Assembly (NCBI GenBank): GCA_040768445.1 | Contig: JAXGMV010000001.1 | Location: 496,001 to 560,000 of the forward strand | DNA: 64,000 bases | DNA from: JAXGMV01 sp040768445 | Lineage (GTDB): Bacteria > Chloroflexota > Anaerolineae > Anaerolineales > Anaerolineaceae | Reading direction: 5' to 3' | Part shown: in pieces, positions 23,951 to 32,269 of the stretch | Layout: every line of letters starts with the position of its first letter | Position numbering within the stretch: the stretch's first letter is position 1 | Made by a program: the position numbers and the translations under genes | The notes under the pieces: generated by a model | What the model saw: only the letters and a program-made list of their open reading frames with translations | Database searches by the model: none | Told to the model about the DNA's origin: nothing

Positions 23951-25017
23951 TTAGTCTTCCTGTTCATAAAACCACTCACAATCATCAAACCCAAGCCAGC
24001 CGCACATAATGTCAGAATAATTATACCGACGATTTTCCTTGTTTCTGACTTTGGTGCCTCCGGCTCAGGTGGTTGAGAGAGCGGTGCAGCAGTCAATGTC
24101 ACTATCACACTTACCGTAGGCGTACTGCTTGGCGCAGATGTAAGTGTTGGGCGTGGTGTGGCTGTAGTCGGGATGGGCGTCTCAGTCACTGGAAGGGTGG
24201 CTGTGTGAAGCGGCGCTAAAGCAATCAGCAGTTTTTGACCCTCGTAAATCATCAAGTCATCGGCAATCAAAGGGTTCAGATTAACAATGTCTTCCAGCTT
24301 GACAGCATACACGTCCGCAATACCCCACAGCGTCTGCCCATAGCCCACCTGGTGGATTATCGATCCATCTGGCTGCGGATCCGCCTTCTTGACTGACACA
24401 ACATAACGTTCAATGGGCGCAGGTGTCTCATATACAGCGCCGGGCACTGTTGTGCCTGATGCGGGCGTGACGCCGGGTCTTGTGCCCGGGTTATTGGCTG
24501 AATAGGCGGCATGCAGGACGTAATAAGAATAGCCCTCATTATCAGTAGCCACACCTGCGCCGATATGAGTGTAATAAACGCCTGTAACCGGCATCATATG
24601 AATCTCATCACCCCAGATCTGGTAAACAATGGTTGAGGCATCCGTATTACTGCCGCAGGCAATATTCTCTGTGGCAAACACGGTGGTGCCGCCGCCAAAG
24701 CCAGCTGCCTGAATCCGTCCGCGTACGTCGCCCAGGTGACCGCAGGCTTTCATCGCTGCCATCGTTTCAGCGGTCGCCTGAGCCGTACCCATCAAAATCG
24801 CATCAGTGATTAAGGTGCCATTGCCATAGGATGCCCGCCACTGGTTGGTCAGGTCGATCAATTCATAAGGGGTGGCTTGCTGAGCTGATACTGGTGCGCT
24901 GCCGAACAGGCTGAAAAGCAGAGAAAAAATAACTGCAGTCAAAATTTTAGAGACCCCTGCAGAATACCGGCTGCGGAAGTGACAGCAGAATTTGAGCACC
25001 ATTATCAAATTTTTCAC
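23947..25017 (-). CDS. CAP-domain plus LysM surface protein, copy C
   Basis: The first and most divergent of the three tandem genes, 356 residues from a GTG. A longer N-terminal basic stretch precedes the signal helix (TAVIFSLLFSLFGSAPVSA). The CAP domain spans about 45-175 and carries two extra cysteines (KACGHLGD and IACGSNTD) that could form a disulphide. LysM follows at about 215-262 (IIHQVGYGQTLWGIADVYAV), then a Thr/Pro linker and a C-terminal membrane helix. A TAAAAT box seven bases upstream of the GTG and the absence of a ribosome site suggest a leaderless mRNA. An internal ATG at residue 6 is an alternative start. Confidence 0.75.
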   Translation of the reverse strand: MKNLIMVLKFCCHFRSRYSAGVSKILTAVIFSLLFSLFGSAPVSAQQATPYELIDLTNQWRASYGNGTLITDAILMGTAQATAETMAAMKACGHLGDVRGRIQAAGFGGGTTVFATENIACGSNTDASTIVYQIWGDEIHMMPVTGVYYTHIGAGVATDNEGYSYYVLHAAYSANNPGTRPGVTPASGTTVPGAVYETPAPIERYVVSVKKADPQPDGSIIHQVGYGQTLWGIADVYAVKLEDIVNLNPLIADDLMIYEGQKLLIALAPLHTATLPVTETPIPTTATPRPTLTSAPSSTPTVSVIVTLTAAPLSQPPEPEAPKSETRKIVGIIILTLCAAGLGLMIVSGFMNRKTK

Positions 25018-25024
25018 AAATCAC

Positions 25025-25030
25025 ATTTTA
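25025..25030 (-). promoter_or_regulatory. -10 box placed for a leaderless CAP-LysM operon transcript
   Basis: TAAAAT on the minus strand, matching 5 of 6 positions, ends seven bases before the GTG at 25017. A weak -35-like TTAACC lies about 18 bases upstream. Confidence 0.35.
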
Positions 25031-25057
25031 CCGCAAGGCGCGGCAGCTGGTTAAACC

Positions 25058-25474
25058 TTATGATAAATAATCACCCGGCTCACGTCCCATTGCTTCGGCA
25101 ACGACCAGAAAATCCTCAGCAGAGATAAGACCTATAATCTCACCCTCATCATCACTGACTGGTAGATGATGGATGTTGTACTTACGCATCGTTGCTGAAC
25201 ATTCCTTCAGGCTGAGACCGGCAGGAACCGTGATCAAAGGCGAATTCATGATCTCCCGGATTTTTACCTTGGATGGATTGCGCCCTGAAGCGATGATTTT
25301 ATCGCTGATATCGGTAGTGGTGATGATGCCGTATTCGGGGCTGTTGTCAGTCTTGCGCACCAGCAGACTGTGTAAATAGCGCCGCCGCATCAGGCTGAGC
25401 GCATCAAATACCGTGGCATCCGGGTCAATGTAAACAATCAGTGTGTTCATCCAATCCGAAACGGTGTACTCCAT
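25058..25474 (-). CDS. CBS-domain pair protein
   Basis: The 138-residue protein is little more than two CBS motifs (residues about 7-65 and 73-133), with LLVRKTDNSPEYGIITTTDI in the first and HHLPVSDDEGEIIGLISAED in the second. Stand-alone CBS pairs bind adenosine nucleotides and regulate partner enzymes or channels. An AGGAGATAATCTGC sequence precedes the start. It is separated from the CAP genes by 40 bases that hold their presumed promoter, so a shared function is not implied. Confidence 0.85.
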   Translation of the reverse strand: MEYTVSDWMNTLIVYIDPDATVFDALSLMRRRYLHSLLVRKTDNSPEYGIITTTDISDKIIASGRNPSKVKIREIMNSPLITVPAGLSLKECSATMRKYNIHHLPVSDDEGEIIGLISAEDFLVVAEAMGREPGDYLS

Positions 25475-25603
25475 GCAGATTATCTCCTATTGAAGTGATC
25501 AACCAGTCAGCATACTAACAGCCTGGCTAGTCTGAAACCGTACATTTAACCCAAGTATAGCAGAAAGAAAGCCGCTTAGAACAAGGACTAATTACTTGGA
25601 GTA

Positions 25604-25637
25604 TTAAAAATCCGCTGCCTGCAGAAGACAGCGGATT
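25604..25637 (-). terminator. Terminator of the M55 peptidase operon
   Basis: A 9-bp perfect stem (AATCCGCTG at 25609-25617 with 25629-25637) has an 11-base loop and, on the minus strand, runs into ATTTTTAATAC. It lies 20 bases beyond the last M55 gene. Confidence 0.8.
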
Positions 25638-25656
25638 CGAACTTCCAGCAATAAAC

Positions 25657-26478
25657 TCAGGCAGCCATCTTGACTGCGGCACGAATATTGCGGTAAGCCT
25701 CGGGCATGGTATCTGCCTTCAGCTCGATCATGCGGCCCTCAAGCCGTCTGGCATTCGGCAGCAGGCTGGCGCTGTCAGCCATGGCGGAGTGCATAAACTC
25801 AATCTTTACCACCACCGGTTCAACTGTCTTGAGAACAGCCGGTGCTTTGCCAGAGGCAAATGCCTTCACCGCCGCTTCTGCGGCAGCTTCTATCATTTGG
25901 TGTACCCGCTTGGGTGGCAGGCAGTCTGCTGAGAAACGGCTGGTGCTCACCTTGGTTACCACGGCCGTGATATCCGGCACAAGGTCCTTGGCTTCTGCTT
26001 CGCCAGCCTGGTCGCTGGTGACAAGCAGTACCGGTACGTTGTACGCGCCGGCAACCAGTGCATTGATGCCAAACTCGCCCACCAACATATCATTGACCCA
26101 GATGTTTGCTATAGCCTTGCCTGAGATGGTGTGAGAGAGTATGCCGTCGAGTGTGCCGTTGCGGGCATGGTAGCCGACAAAAAAAGCCGCATCGACATGA
26201 TTGTCAATTCCCTGAACCATGCCCATCGGACCAGATTTACCGCTGTTCAGCCGTGCTGGCGCTTCCAGCTCCTCGATCAGAATGTTGGTCTTGCTGCCGT
26301 GGGCATCGGTGACCACCACCTGGTCAGCGCCGCCTTTGAGCGCGCCGCGCACCGCGGCATTGACATCAGCGGTCATCAGCCTGCGAAAGCGGTTGTATTC
26401 TGCGTGCGTGGAATCGACATGCGTCCAATCCACCACACCGGAGATCCCTTCCATATCAGTGCTGATCAATATCTTCAT
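25657..26478 (-). CDS. M55 D-aminopeptidase (DppA-like), copy A
   Basis: The 273-residue protein starts MKILISTDMEGISG. It has the zinc ligands of Bacillus DppA at almost the same numbers: D8, E10, H60 (VTDAHGS), H104 (VGYHA) and E135 (VGE), plus the SH at 115-116 expected near the active site. M55 enzymes cut N-terminal D-amino acids from small peptides as ring-shaped decamers. A longer frame up to 26685 is rejected: AGGAGT is six bases before this ATG and the extra 69 residues have no family counterpart. It is third in a three-gene run, 61 bases after copy B. Confidence 0.88.
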   Translation of the reverse strand: MKILISTDMEGISGVVDWTHVDSTHAEYNRFRRLMTADVNAAVRGALKGGADQVVVTDAHGSKTNILIEELEAPARLNSGKSGPMGMVQGIDNHVDAAFFVGYHARNGTLDGILSHTISGKAIANIWVNDMLVGEFGINALVAGAYNVPVLLVTSDQAGEAEAKDLVPDITAVVTKVSTSRFSADCLPPKRVHQMIEAAAEAAVKAFASGKAPAVLKTVEPVVVKIEFMHSAMADSASLLPNARRLEGRMIELKADTMPEAYRNIRAAVKMAA

Positions 26479-26539
26479 CATTGAACTCCTGTTCCAACGC
26501 CAGACAGAAGGCACAAAGCCATGCCTGGCGTAAGGTGAA

Positions 26540-27358
26540 TTAGCGTGAAAGTGTTGCAGCAGCCCTGAAACTGCGGTGGGCTGAGGGCATATCCGGCGCG
26601 GTAAATTCAATTGTGCGTCCATCAACCCTGGTGCAGCCGGGTAATTGGGCTGCGCCATCAGCCAGGTCAGCGCTGTCGAATTCAAGGCGTACCTTAACCG
26701 GATAGGTGGTCTTCAAAGGTGCACCATGGTCACCGTTTTTGAACCGCAGCACAGCCTTCTCGGCGGCGGCTTCAATACGTGCCTGGGCTTCTTCAACCTG
26801 CAGCACCTCTGCAGCAAAGCGTCCAGTAGCTTTCTTGACTACAGCCGTCTCAATCGCAGGCACCAGGTCAATAGCTTCGTTACAGCCGGCCAAATCGGAT
26901 GAGATCATGATCAACGGCACATTGAAGTGACCTGCCACAAGCCCATTGAGTCCAATTTCTCCAACATGCAAGCCGTTGACATACACATTGCGCACCGACC
27001 CTGTCCATGTGTGGCACAGGATGGCATTCAACGTACCTTTGCGAGCATGGTAACCGACATACATGAGGGCATCCACATCCTGGTCGATACCAGAGATCAT
27101 TGAAAACGGTGACGGTGAGCCAGAATTCAACTTGGCGCGCTGGTCAAGCTCCTCAACCAGCACATTGCGGCCTGAGCCGTGTCCATCAGAAACAACCACC
27201 TCATCAGCGCCAGCTTTGAAGGCGCCACGCACTGCTGCGTTGACATCACCGGTCATGATGTGTCTGAAGCGGGCATACTCACCCGGGTCATCACCCACAT
27301 GCCGCCAATCAACCACACCGGAAATACCTTCCATATCATCAGCAATTAAGATTTTCAT
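26540..27358 (-). CDS. M55 D-aminopeptidase (DppA-like), copy B
   Basis: The middle gene of the tandem trio encodes 272 residues starting MKILIADDMEGISGVVDWRH. D8, E10, H60 (VSDGHGS), the VGYHA histidine near 104 and the VGEIG glutamate are conserved, as is LCHTWTG. It is expected to be a cytoplasmic zinc D-aminopeptidase. Divergence from copies A and C is distributed along the chain, with the C-terminal quarter most variable, which may alter substrate choice. The ribosome site AAGGAAGATGACTG precedes the ATG. Confidence 0.88.
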   Translation of the reverse strand: MKILIADDMEGISGVVDWRHVGDDPGEYARFRHIMTGDVNAAVRGAFKAGADEVVVSDGHGSGRNVLVEELDQRAKLNSGSPSPFSMISGIDQDVDALMYVGYHARKGTLNAILCHTWTGSVRNVYVNGLHVGEIGLNGLVAGHFNVPLIMISSDLAGCNEAIDLVPAIETAVVKKATGRFAAEVLQVEEAQARIEAAAEKAVLRFKNGDHGAPLKTTYPVKVRLEFDSADLADGAAQLPGCTRVDGRTIEFTAPDMPSAHRSFRAAATLSR

Positions 27359-27397
27359 CAGTCATCTTCCTTTTTTTTCAGAGTAATGTTTTTCAGG

Positions 27398-28216
27398 TTA
27401 TGCAACACTGACAGCAGCGCCAAATGTCAGGCCTGCTTCAAGCATGTTACTTGTTTCAAATTCCACTGTTCGTCCATCCAGACGTTTCGCGCCGGGCAGC
27501 AGGCTGGCGCTGTCAGCCAGCGCAGCGTGGAAATATTCAATCTTCACCCGCACCGGAGTACTGACAATATATGGTTTTGGTGCCGTGCCATCAATGAAGC
27601 GCCTGACAGCTTTCTCAGCGGTCGTTTCAATCAAGGCCTGTGACTCCTTCAAGGGCAGCAGTTCGGCGGCTGTGCGACTGTTGGCAATCTTGACCACGGC
27701 TTTTTCAATGCCCGGAACAAACTGCTCAGCTTCTGCACAGGCTGTTTGATCGCTTGAGATCATCAAGATCGGCACATTGTAATAGCCGCAGATGCCGGCA
27801 TTCAGTCCAATTTCACCGGTCACCCGGTCATTGATCCACAAGTTACCAATCTTTGCGCTGGACATTGTGTGCGACAGGATGGCATCCTGTGCACCGTGCA
27901 TGGCATGGTAGCCGACGAACAGCACTGCATCAACGCCTTTGTCAATGCCCTGCAGCATCTGCATGGGTACGCGTGAACCGCTGTTGAGACGAGCCAGTGG
28001 ATCAAGTTCTTCGATCAGGATATTCCTGGCGCCGCCGTGTCCATCAGAGACGACAATTTCATCAGCACCGGCTTTGTAAGCACCGCGTATGGCAGCATTC
28101 ACATCCTCTGTCATCAGCTTGCGAAAGCGCTGATATTCCGCCGTTGTACGGTCAACATGTGACCGGTCTACAACGCCGGATATTCCTTCCATATCTACTG
28201 CGATTAATACCTTCAT
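27398..28216 (-). CDS. M55 D-aminopeptidase (DppA-like), copy C
   Basis: The promoter-proximal member of the trio, 272 residues from MKVLIAVDMEGISG. D8, E10, H60 (VSDGHGG), the VGYHA histidine and the TGEIG glutamate are present, so the zinc site is intact. The start at 28216 is used instead of the longer frame to 28270 because AGGAGT lies five bases upstream and the family begins exactly with this MKxLIxxDMEG motif. It is divergent from the acetamidase-like gene across a 265-base gap. With M20 hydrolases and LarA nearby it suggests processing of D-amino-acid peptides (inference). Confidence 0.88.
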   Translation of the reverse strand: MKVLIAVDMEGISGVVDRSHVDRTTAEYQRFRKLMTEDVNAAIRGAYKAGADEIVVSDGHGGARNILIEELDPLARLNSGSRVPMQMLQGIDKGVDAVLFVGYHAMHGAQDAILSHTMSSAKIGNLWINDRVTGEIGLNAGICGYYNVPILMISSDQTACAEAEQFVPGIEKAVVKIANSRTAAELLPLKESQALIETTAEKAVRRFIDGTAPKPYIVSTPVRVKIEYFHAALADSASLLPGAKRLDGRTVEFETSNMLEAGLTFGAAVSVA

Positions 28217-28481
28217 ATGCAACTCCTGTAAGTTTGGGTGTGTCAGGCTTGACTGCATCATGCCAGTCATCCTGGCTTATAGGCGGTAACCTGCAGCCGG
28301 AAAAATGCTACAAACTTTAGTATACACCTGAGGTTGAAAATTACTGCATGATCAGGGTCGTTTTATTCTCTGACAGATGTCATTATTATCTCCGCTACTA
28401 TGGAAGATCATTCTAATAATCCCCTGTCTCCTGTTTTTCGGTACAATTAAGATAATAAATATGGCTTAAAAGGAGTGTATG

Positions 28482-29381
28482 ATGGTCGTTCGAGTACCCC
28501 GCGATAAAACGTTTTATGCCTTTGGACCGCATCTCACCCCCGCAGTCCATGCTGACCAGGGCGAAGAAGTGATCCTGGAGACGTTTGACTGCTTCCAGGG
28601 ACAAATTGTCAAGGAGACAGACCTCACAACAAATTTGGACTGGTCCAGCATTAACCCTGCCACCGGTCCGGTTTTCATTAATGGTGTCAAGCCCGGTGAC
28701 GTTGTGAAAATTGACCTGTTGGAGGTCAAAGTGGCTGACCAGGCGGTAATCACTGCCATCCCTGGCGAAGGCGCCTTACCTGACCTGATCACCGAGGTTG
28801 AGACAGCTGTTCTGCCTGTCAGCGGCAACTATTTGATCTTCAAGAACAAGGTGCGCATCCCATTGAAACCGATGATCGGGGTGATCGGTTTTGCCCCGGC
28901 AAACGAACAGATCCCCAATGGCACGCCTGATTATCACGGCGGCAACATGGACTGCACACTCATCGGACAGGGAACCAGCCTGTACCTGACTGCAATGCTT
29001 GACGGCGGTTTGCTGGGTGCAGGTGATTTTCACAGCGTGATGGGTGATGGTGAAGTGCTGGTCGCAGGCGCAGAGACCAACGGCGAGGTGCGCTTCAAAG
29101 CCAGCGTGGTTGACCGCAAAGACTTGCCTACTCCCTTCCTGGAGACTGAAGATCTGTATGTCACCATCTACTCGGCTGAAAGCATTGATGCCGCCTGCAG
29201 CGGTGCAGTGCGCCGCATGTCACACTTTTTGACACACTTTGCCGGGCTTGACCAGAACACAGCCATCATGTTGATGAGCCTGGTTGGCAACTTAAAAATC
29301 TGCCAGGTGGTTGACCCCAAGAAAACCGCACGCTTTGAATTCCCCAAGTGGGTTCTGAAGGAATACGACTTCAGCCTGTAG
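28482..29381 (+). CDS. Acetamidase/formamidase family protein
   Basis: This 299-residue protein has the FmdA/AmdA family signatures: a HADQGEEVILETFDCFQG N-terminal segment, GPVFINGVKPGDVVKI, PMIGVIGFAPANEQIPNG, HGGNMDC and GAGDFHSVMGDGEV. These soluble enzymes hydrolyse formamide or acetamide to the acid and ammonia. At 299 residues it is the shorter acetamidase-like subtype rather than the longer formamidase. Two ATGs are in tandem (28479, 28482); the second is six bases from AGGAG and is preferred. It is divergent from the M55 trio and may share its regulation. Substrate is not certain. Confidence 0.85.
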   Translation: MVVRVPRDKTFYAFGPHLTPAVHADQGEEVILETFDCFQGQIVKETDLTTNLDWSSINPATGPVFINGVKPGDVVKIDLLEVKVADQAVITAIPGEGALPDLITEVETAVLPVSGNYLIFKNKVRIPLKPMIGVIGFAPANEQIPNGTPDYHGGNMDCTLIGQGTSLYLTAMLDGGLLGAGDFHSVMGDGEVLVAGAETNGEVRFKASVVDRKDLPTPFLETEDLYVTIYSAESIDAACSGAVRRMSHFLTHFAGLDQNTAIMLMSLVGNLKICQVVDPKKTARFEFPKWVLKEYDFSL

Positions 29382-29406
29382 ATACCCATATGACAGTAAA
29401 CAAATT

Positions 29407-29437
29407 AACGGGCAGCTCCCAATGCTGCCCGTTTGGT
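29407..29437 (+). terminator. Terminator between convergent amidase and kinase genes
   Basis: A 10-bp perfect stem (AACGGGCAGC at 29407-29416 with 29424-29433), a 7-base loop and TTTGGTTT on the plus side. It serves the amidase gene and could also act for the convergent kinase gene. Confidence 0.75.
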
Positions 29438-29460
29438 TTACCCGGTCATCGATTGCAATT

Positions 29461-30867
29461 TTATTGAGTTGAAATTTCAGGTTCCGCCCTGTCAAAAGAA
29501 ATTATGAAGGTTGAACCTCTATCCCTGCCGTCAGAATTGGCTGTAATCACGCCGCCCTGGGCAGTTACCAGAACCCGGCAGATGGATAACCCTAACCCCA
29601 TTTTGCCAGAATTGCCGCCGCGCGCCTTATCGGCACGGTAGAAACGATCAAAAACATACGGCAGGTCTTCAGCGGCTATACCGCTGCCAGTATCAACCAC
29701 GCTGATATGCACTTGAGTATCTGCTGATGCGCTGAGTGTAATCCTGCCACCGCCGGGGGTGTAGCGCAGGGCATTTTCAACCAGGTTTTTCAATACCTGC
29801 ATGATTCGTCCTTCATCTACAAAAATGAACGGCAGCTCTTCAGGCGCAACAACATCAATGGAAACACCCTGTCGCGACGCAATTGGTTCATAAGCGGCAT
29901 GCACTCTTTCCAACAGGACTGTAGGTTCCACTGGTTGAAGCTGCAGGTCCATACCGCCGCCTTCCGCCTGTGCCAGGGTCGTCAAATCACCGACAAGCCG
30001 TCGAAGGTGTTCGATTTCGGTTTTGATGATCTCAATTCGCTGTGGTGACAAAGTCACCTCATTGCCTTCCAGCATGTCAATGTAACCCGAGATGATCTGC
30101 AGCGGCGTGCTCAGGTCATGCGAAATATCAGCAGTCATGCGCTTGCGCTGAGCATCAACCAAGGCGAGATCAGCGCTCATTTGGTTGAAGGTCTCTGTCA
30201 GCTGGCCGAGTTCATCCTGTGATGTGATCGGGAGCTGCTGGTCAAGATTACCTTTTGCCAGCGAGCGGGATGCGTCTGTCAGCCGCCTGATAGGTTTGAT
30301 CAACCTGTTTGCCAACAAGGCACCCATCACCACCGCCAGGATTACACCCGCAACCGCAGCCAGCACTATCGCCAACGTGCTGCGTTGTAAAAATAACTCT
30401 TCCTCGGCGCTGAGTTTGAACGCAAGGCTGGTATCGGGCAGAATCCACGCGATGGTCTGGCCGTCGACAACTACGGCAATTTTCTTTTTAATTCTATCCT
30501 GTGGAATTACCTGCCCAGCATCAAAACCCAATGTCGGTAGTACCGCTCTGAAACCCGTATCCACCAGGCCGTACAAGCCGCGTGGAACACGCATCTCAGG
30601 CGGTTTATCGTAGCTGCCTTCAGGTTGGGGTGGTGGGTAGACACGTTGGATTGACTGGAGATAATAGTCGAAATAACCATCCAGAGAGTCATTCGCAGTG
30701 TAATACTCCTGGACAGAGGTCTGCAGTAAGGCTGTTTGCTGATCCATTACCAAGTTCATCAGCGATCGGCCGGAAGTCAGCCGGATCAAGGCTGAGACGA
30801 CCAGCACCGTCAGCAGGGCAACTGCCAGGTAAGAAAGGATCAATTTGGCTTTTAGCGACCTGTTCAT
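29461..30867 (-). CDS. Membrane sensor histidine kinase
   Basis: The 468-residue protein has membrane helices at about 8-30 and 163-187 with an extracytoplasmic domain between them, then HAMP (about 186-240). HisKA carries the phospho-acceptor H250 in DISHDLSTPLQ, and the HATPase domain has the N box (LKNLVENALRYTPGGG), G1 (VVDTGSGI), F (FDRFYR) and G2 (GLGLSICRVL) motifs. It autophosphorylates and passes phosphate to the response regulator encoded just upstream, whose stop overlaps this start (ATGA at 30864-30867). The signal sensed is unknown. The extracytoplasmic region has a Pro-rich patch (YPPPQPEGS). Confidence 0.92.
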   Translation of the reverse strand: MNRSLKAKLILSYLAVALLTVLVVSALIRLTSGRSLMNLVMDQQTALLQTSVQEYYTANDSLDGYFDYYLQSIQRVYPPPQPEGSYDKPPEMRVPRGLYGLVDTGFRAVLPTLGFDAGQVIPQDRIKKKIAVVVDGQTIAWILPDTSLAFKLSAEEELFLQRSTLAIVLAAVAGVILAVVMGALLANRLIKPIRRLTDASRSLAKGNLDQQLPITSQDELGQLTETFNQMSADLALVDAQRKRMTADISHDLSTPLQIISGYIDMLEGNEVTLSPQRIEIIKTEIEHLRRLVGDLTTLAQAEGGGMDLQLQPVEPTVLLERVHAAYEPIASRQGVSIDVVAPEELPFIFVDEGRIMQVLKNLVENALRYTPGGGRITLSASADTQVHISVVDTGSGIAAEDLPYVFDRFYRADKARGGNSGKMGLGLSICRVLVTAQGGVITANSDGRDRGSTFIISFDRAEPEISTQ

Positions 30868-31550
30868 CTATCCTCCAGAAAGCGGTAGCCCAACCCAAAA
30901 ACCGTTTCAATATATTTCGGCTGGTTGAGATCGTCTCCCAGTTTTTGGCGTAAGTTGCGAATATGAATTTTTAGAGTTGCTTCAGAGCCTGTGAAGCCCT
31001 TTTCCATCAGATGCATCGCCAGATCAGCTCGCTTTACCAGCCTGCCAGCAGAGGTCATCAGCATCTCAAGAATTTGAAACTCAAGTGGTGTCAGATCAAT
31101 TATTTCTCCCTGTTTCTTGACCTCATGCCTGCTCAAGTCAAGTGACAGGTCACCTATAATGACGACCGGAATTTCGGTCTCAGGTGAGGATGACCGTCTC
31201 AGAACTGCACGCATGCGTACCAACAGCTCTCGCATCCTGAACGGCTTGGTGATATAGTCATCCGCACCCAGGTCAAAACCGCGGATGATATCGCTTTCAA
31301 GTTGTTTGGCAGTGATCATGATGACGGGGATATCTGACACGCGGCGTACCTGGCTGATAAACTGGTAACCATCCATATTTGGCATCATGATGTCCAACAG
31401 AACCAGGTCTGGCTTTGCTTCAGCCAGCGCTTCAAGGGCTTCACGTCCGTCAGAAGCGCTGATTACCTCAAATTCCTGGCTTACCAGGAAGTCTGTCAGC
31501 ATGATGCGCACATTGCGTGTATCGTCAACTACCAATATTTTTCTTGCCAT
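30864..31550 (-). CDS. OmpR/PhoB-family response regulator
   Basis: A receiver domain (residues 4-115) carries the acidic pair D9-D10, phospho-acceptor D53 (LLDIMMPNMDG), T81 (MITAK) and K102 (ITKPFRMREL). It is joined to a C-terminal winged-helix DNA-binding domain (about 128-228, with LTPLEFQILEML and TVFGLGYRF). It partners the kinase encoded directly downstream. The start MARKIL at 31550 matches the family. It has no ribosome site and a TATAAT box six bases upstream, suggesting leaderless transcription; the longer frame from 31574 would place the start upstream of that box. Confidence 0.9.
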   Translation of the reverse strand: MARKILVVDDTRNVRIMLTDFLVSQEFEVISASDGREALEALAEAKPDLVLLDIMMPNMDGYQFISQVRRVSDIPVIMITAKQLESDIIRGFDLGADDYITKPFRMRELLVRMRAVLRRSSSPETEIPVVIIGDLSLDLSRHEVKKQGEIIDLTPLEFQILEMLMTSAGRLVKRADLAMHLMEKGFTGSEATLKIHIRNLRQKLGDDLNQPKYIETVFGLGYRFLEDR

Positions 31551-31556
31551 GTTCAA

Positions 31557-31562
31557 ATTATA
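31557..31562 (-). promoter_or_regulatory. -10 box placed for a leaderless response-regulator transcript
   Basis: Perfect TATAAT on the minus strand ends six bases before the ATG at 31550, so the expected +1 is the A of the start codon. No good -35 was seen at 16-18 bases. Confidence 0.4.
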
Positions 31563-31589
31563 TCCCAGGCACAATGATGTTTACCTTTG

Positions 31590-31630
31590 CTCCTGGTGCC
31601 CGGCTTGGGGATCTGCCGGAACACCAGGAG
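31590..31630 (-). terminator. Long nested hairpin after the DUF4956 gene
   Basis: A 9-bp outer stem (CTCCTGGTG at 31590-31598 with 31622-31630) encloses a second CCGGC/GCCGG stem. It lies between the DUF4956 stop and the response-regulator promoter. There is no T-tract, so it may be a Rho-type or stabilising structure. Confidence 0.45.
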
Positions 31631-31654
31631 TTGTGAAGGAGGAGGAGAAAAATG

Positions 31655-32269
31655 TCACTGATCATCAGGCTGTGGCTGCCGCAGCCAGTCATCCTGATGC
31701 AGATCATCGAAATAGATATTCAAATTCGCCACATCGCGCAGGAAATCCATCTTGCCGATTGATACGCGCTTGATCTTCAAGCCGGTGCGTTCTTCCAGGT
31801 CAGCAATCAGTTCTGCCCTGCGCTCGGGCGTTATTAATTCAATTTTTTCATAAACAACCTGACGTGATGCTTCATATGTAAAGCCCCATTCTTTCTCCAG
31901 GATATACAGCAGGATGATGACTGCTACATTGGCAGCTGCCAGCTGCAGCCAGATATCAGCAAACAAGCCAGCAGAATTCATAATTGGTAAGGCTGAAATG
32001 ACAAACAAGTAGGTCATCTCCCTGATTGGGATGGTCTCGGTACGGTAGCGCAGGATGGAAAAGATGGCAAACAAGCCAAAACCAACCCCAATACCAATCT
32101 CAAAGCTGGTCATGAACCCCAGCACAAAATAAATGAGCGTGTTAAACGCCAGGTACGTAAAGACATAAGCTTTGTTATGTGTTGAGGGGTAATATATGAA
32201 GCGCACAACCACCAGGGCTACGAGAAGATTAAAACCAAAATTTAACAGGAAATTAACAATATCGTTCAT
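31655..32269 (-). CDS. DUF4956 membrane protein
   Basis: The 204-residue product has about four membrane segments in its first 125 residues (FLLNFGFNLLVALVVVRFIY, then AFNTLIYFVLGF and GFGLFAIFSILRYRTE) and a soluble C-terminal part of about 75 residues. The FSILRYRTETIPIREMTYLF stretch is diagnostic for DUF4956, a family that is often encoded with VTC-domain and CotH-type genes. The function is unknown; partnership with the VTC protein is supported by the 17-base overlap of the two genes. The ATG at 32269 is preferred over a TTG at 32278. Confidence 0.85.
   Translation of the reverse strand: MNDIVNFLLNFGFNLLVALVVVRFIYYPSTHNKAYVFTYLAFNTLIYFVLGFMTSFEIGIGVGFGLFAIFSILRYRTETIPIREMTYLFVISALPIMNSAGLFADIWLQLAAANVAVIILLYILEKEWGFTYEASRQVVYEKIELITPERRAELIADLEERTGLKIKRVSIGKMDFLRDVANLNIYFDDLHQDDWLRQPQPDDQ

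Noticed and set aside
25629..25642. GGATTCGAAC resembling a tRNA T-loop
   Set aside because: It is part of the terminator stem after the M55 operon. No acceptor stem, anticodon arm or 70-90 base cloverleaf can be built around it.
26479..26685. 69-residue N-terminal extension of M55 copy A
   Set aside because: The family starts with the MKxLIxxDMEG motif, a ribosome site lies before 26478, and the extra residues show no conserved features.
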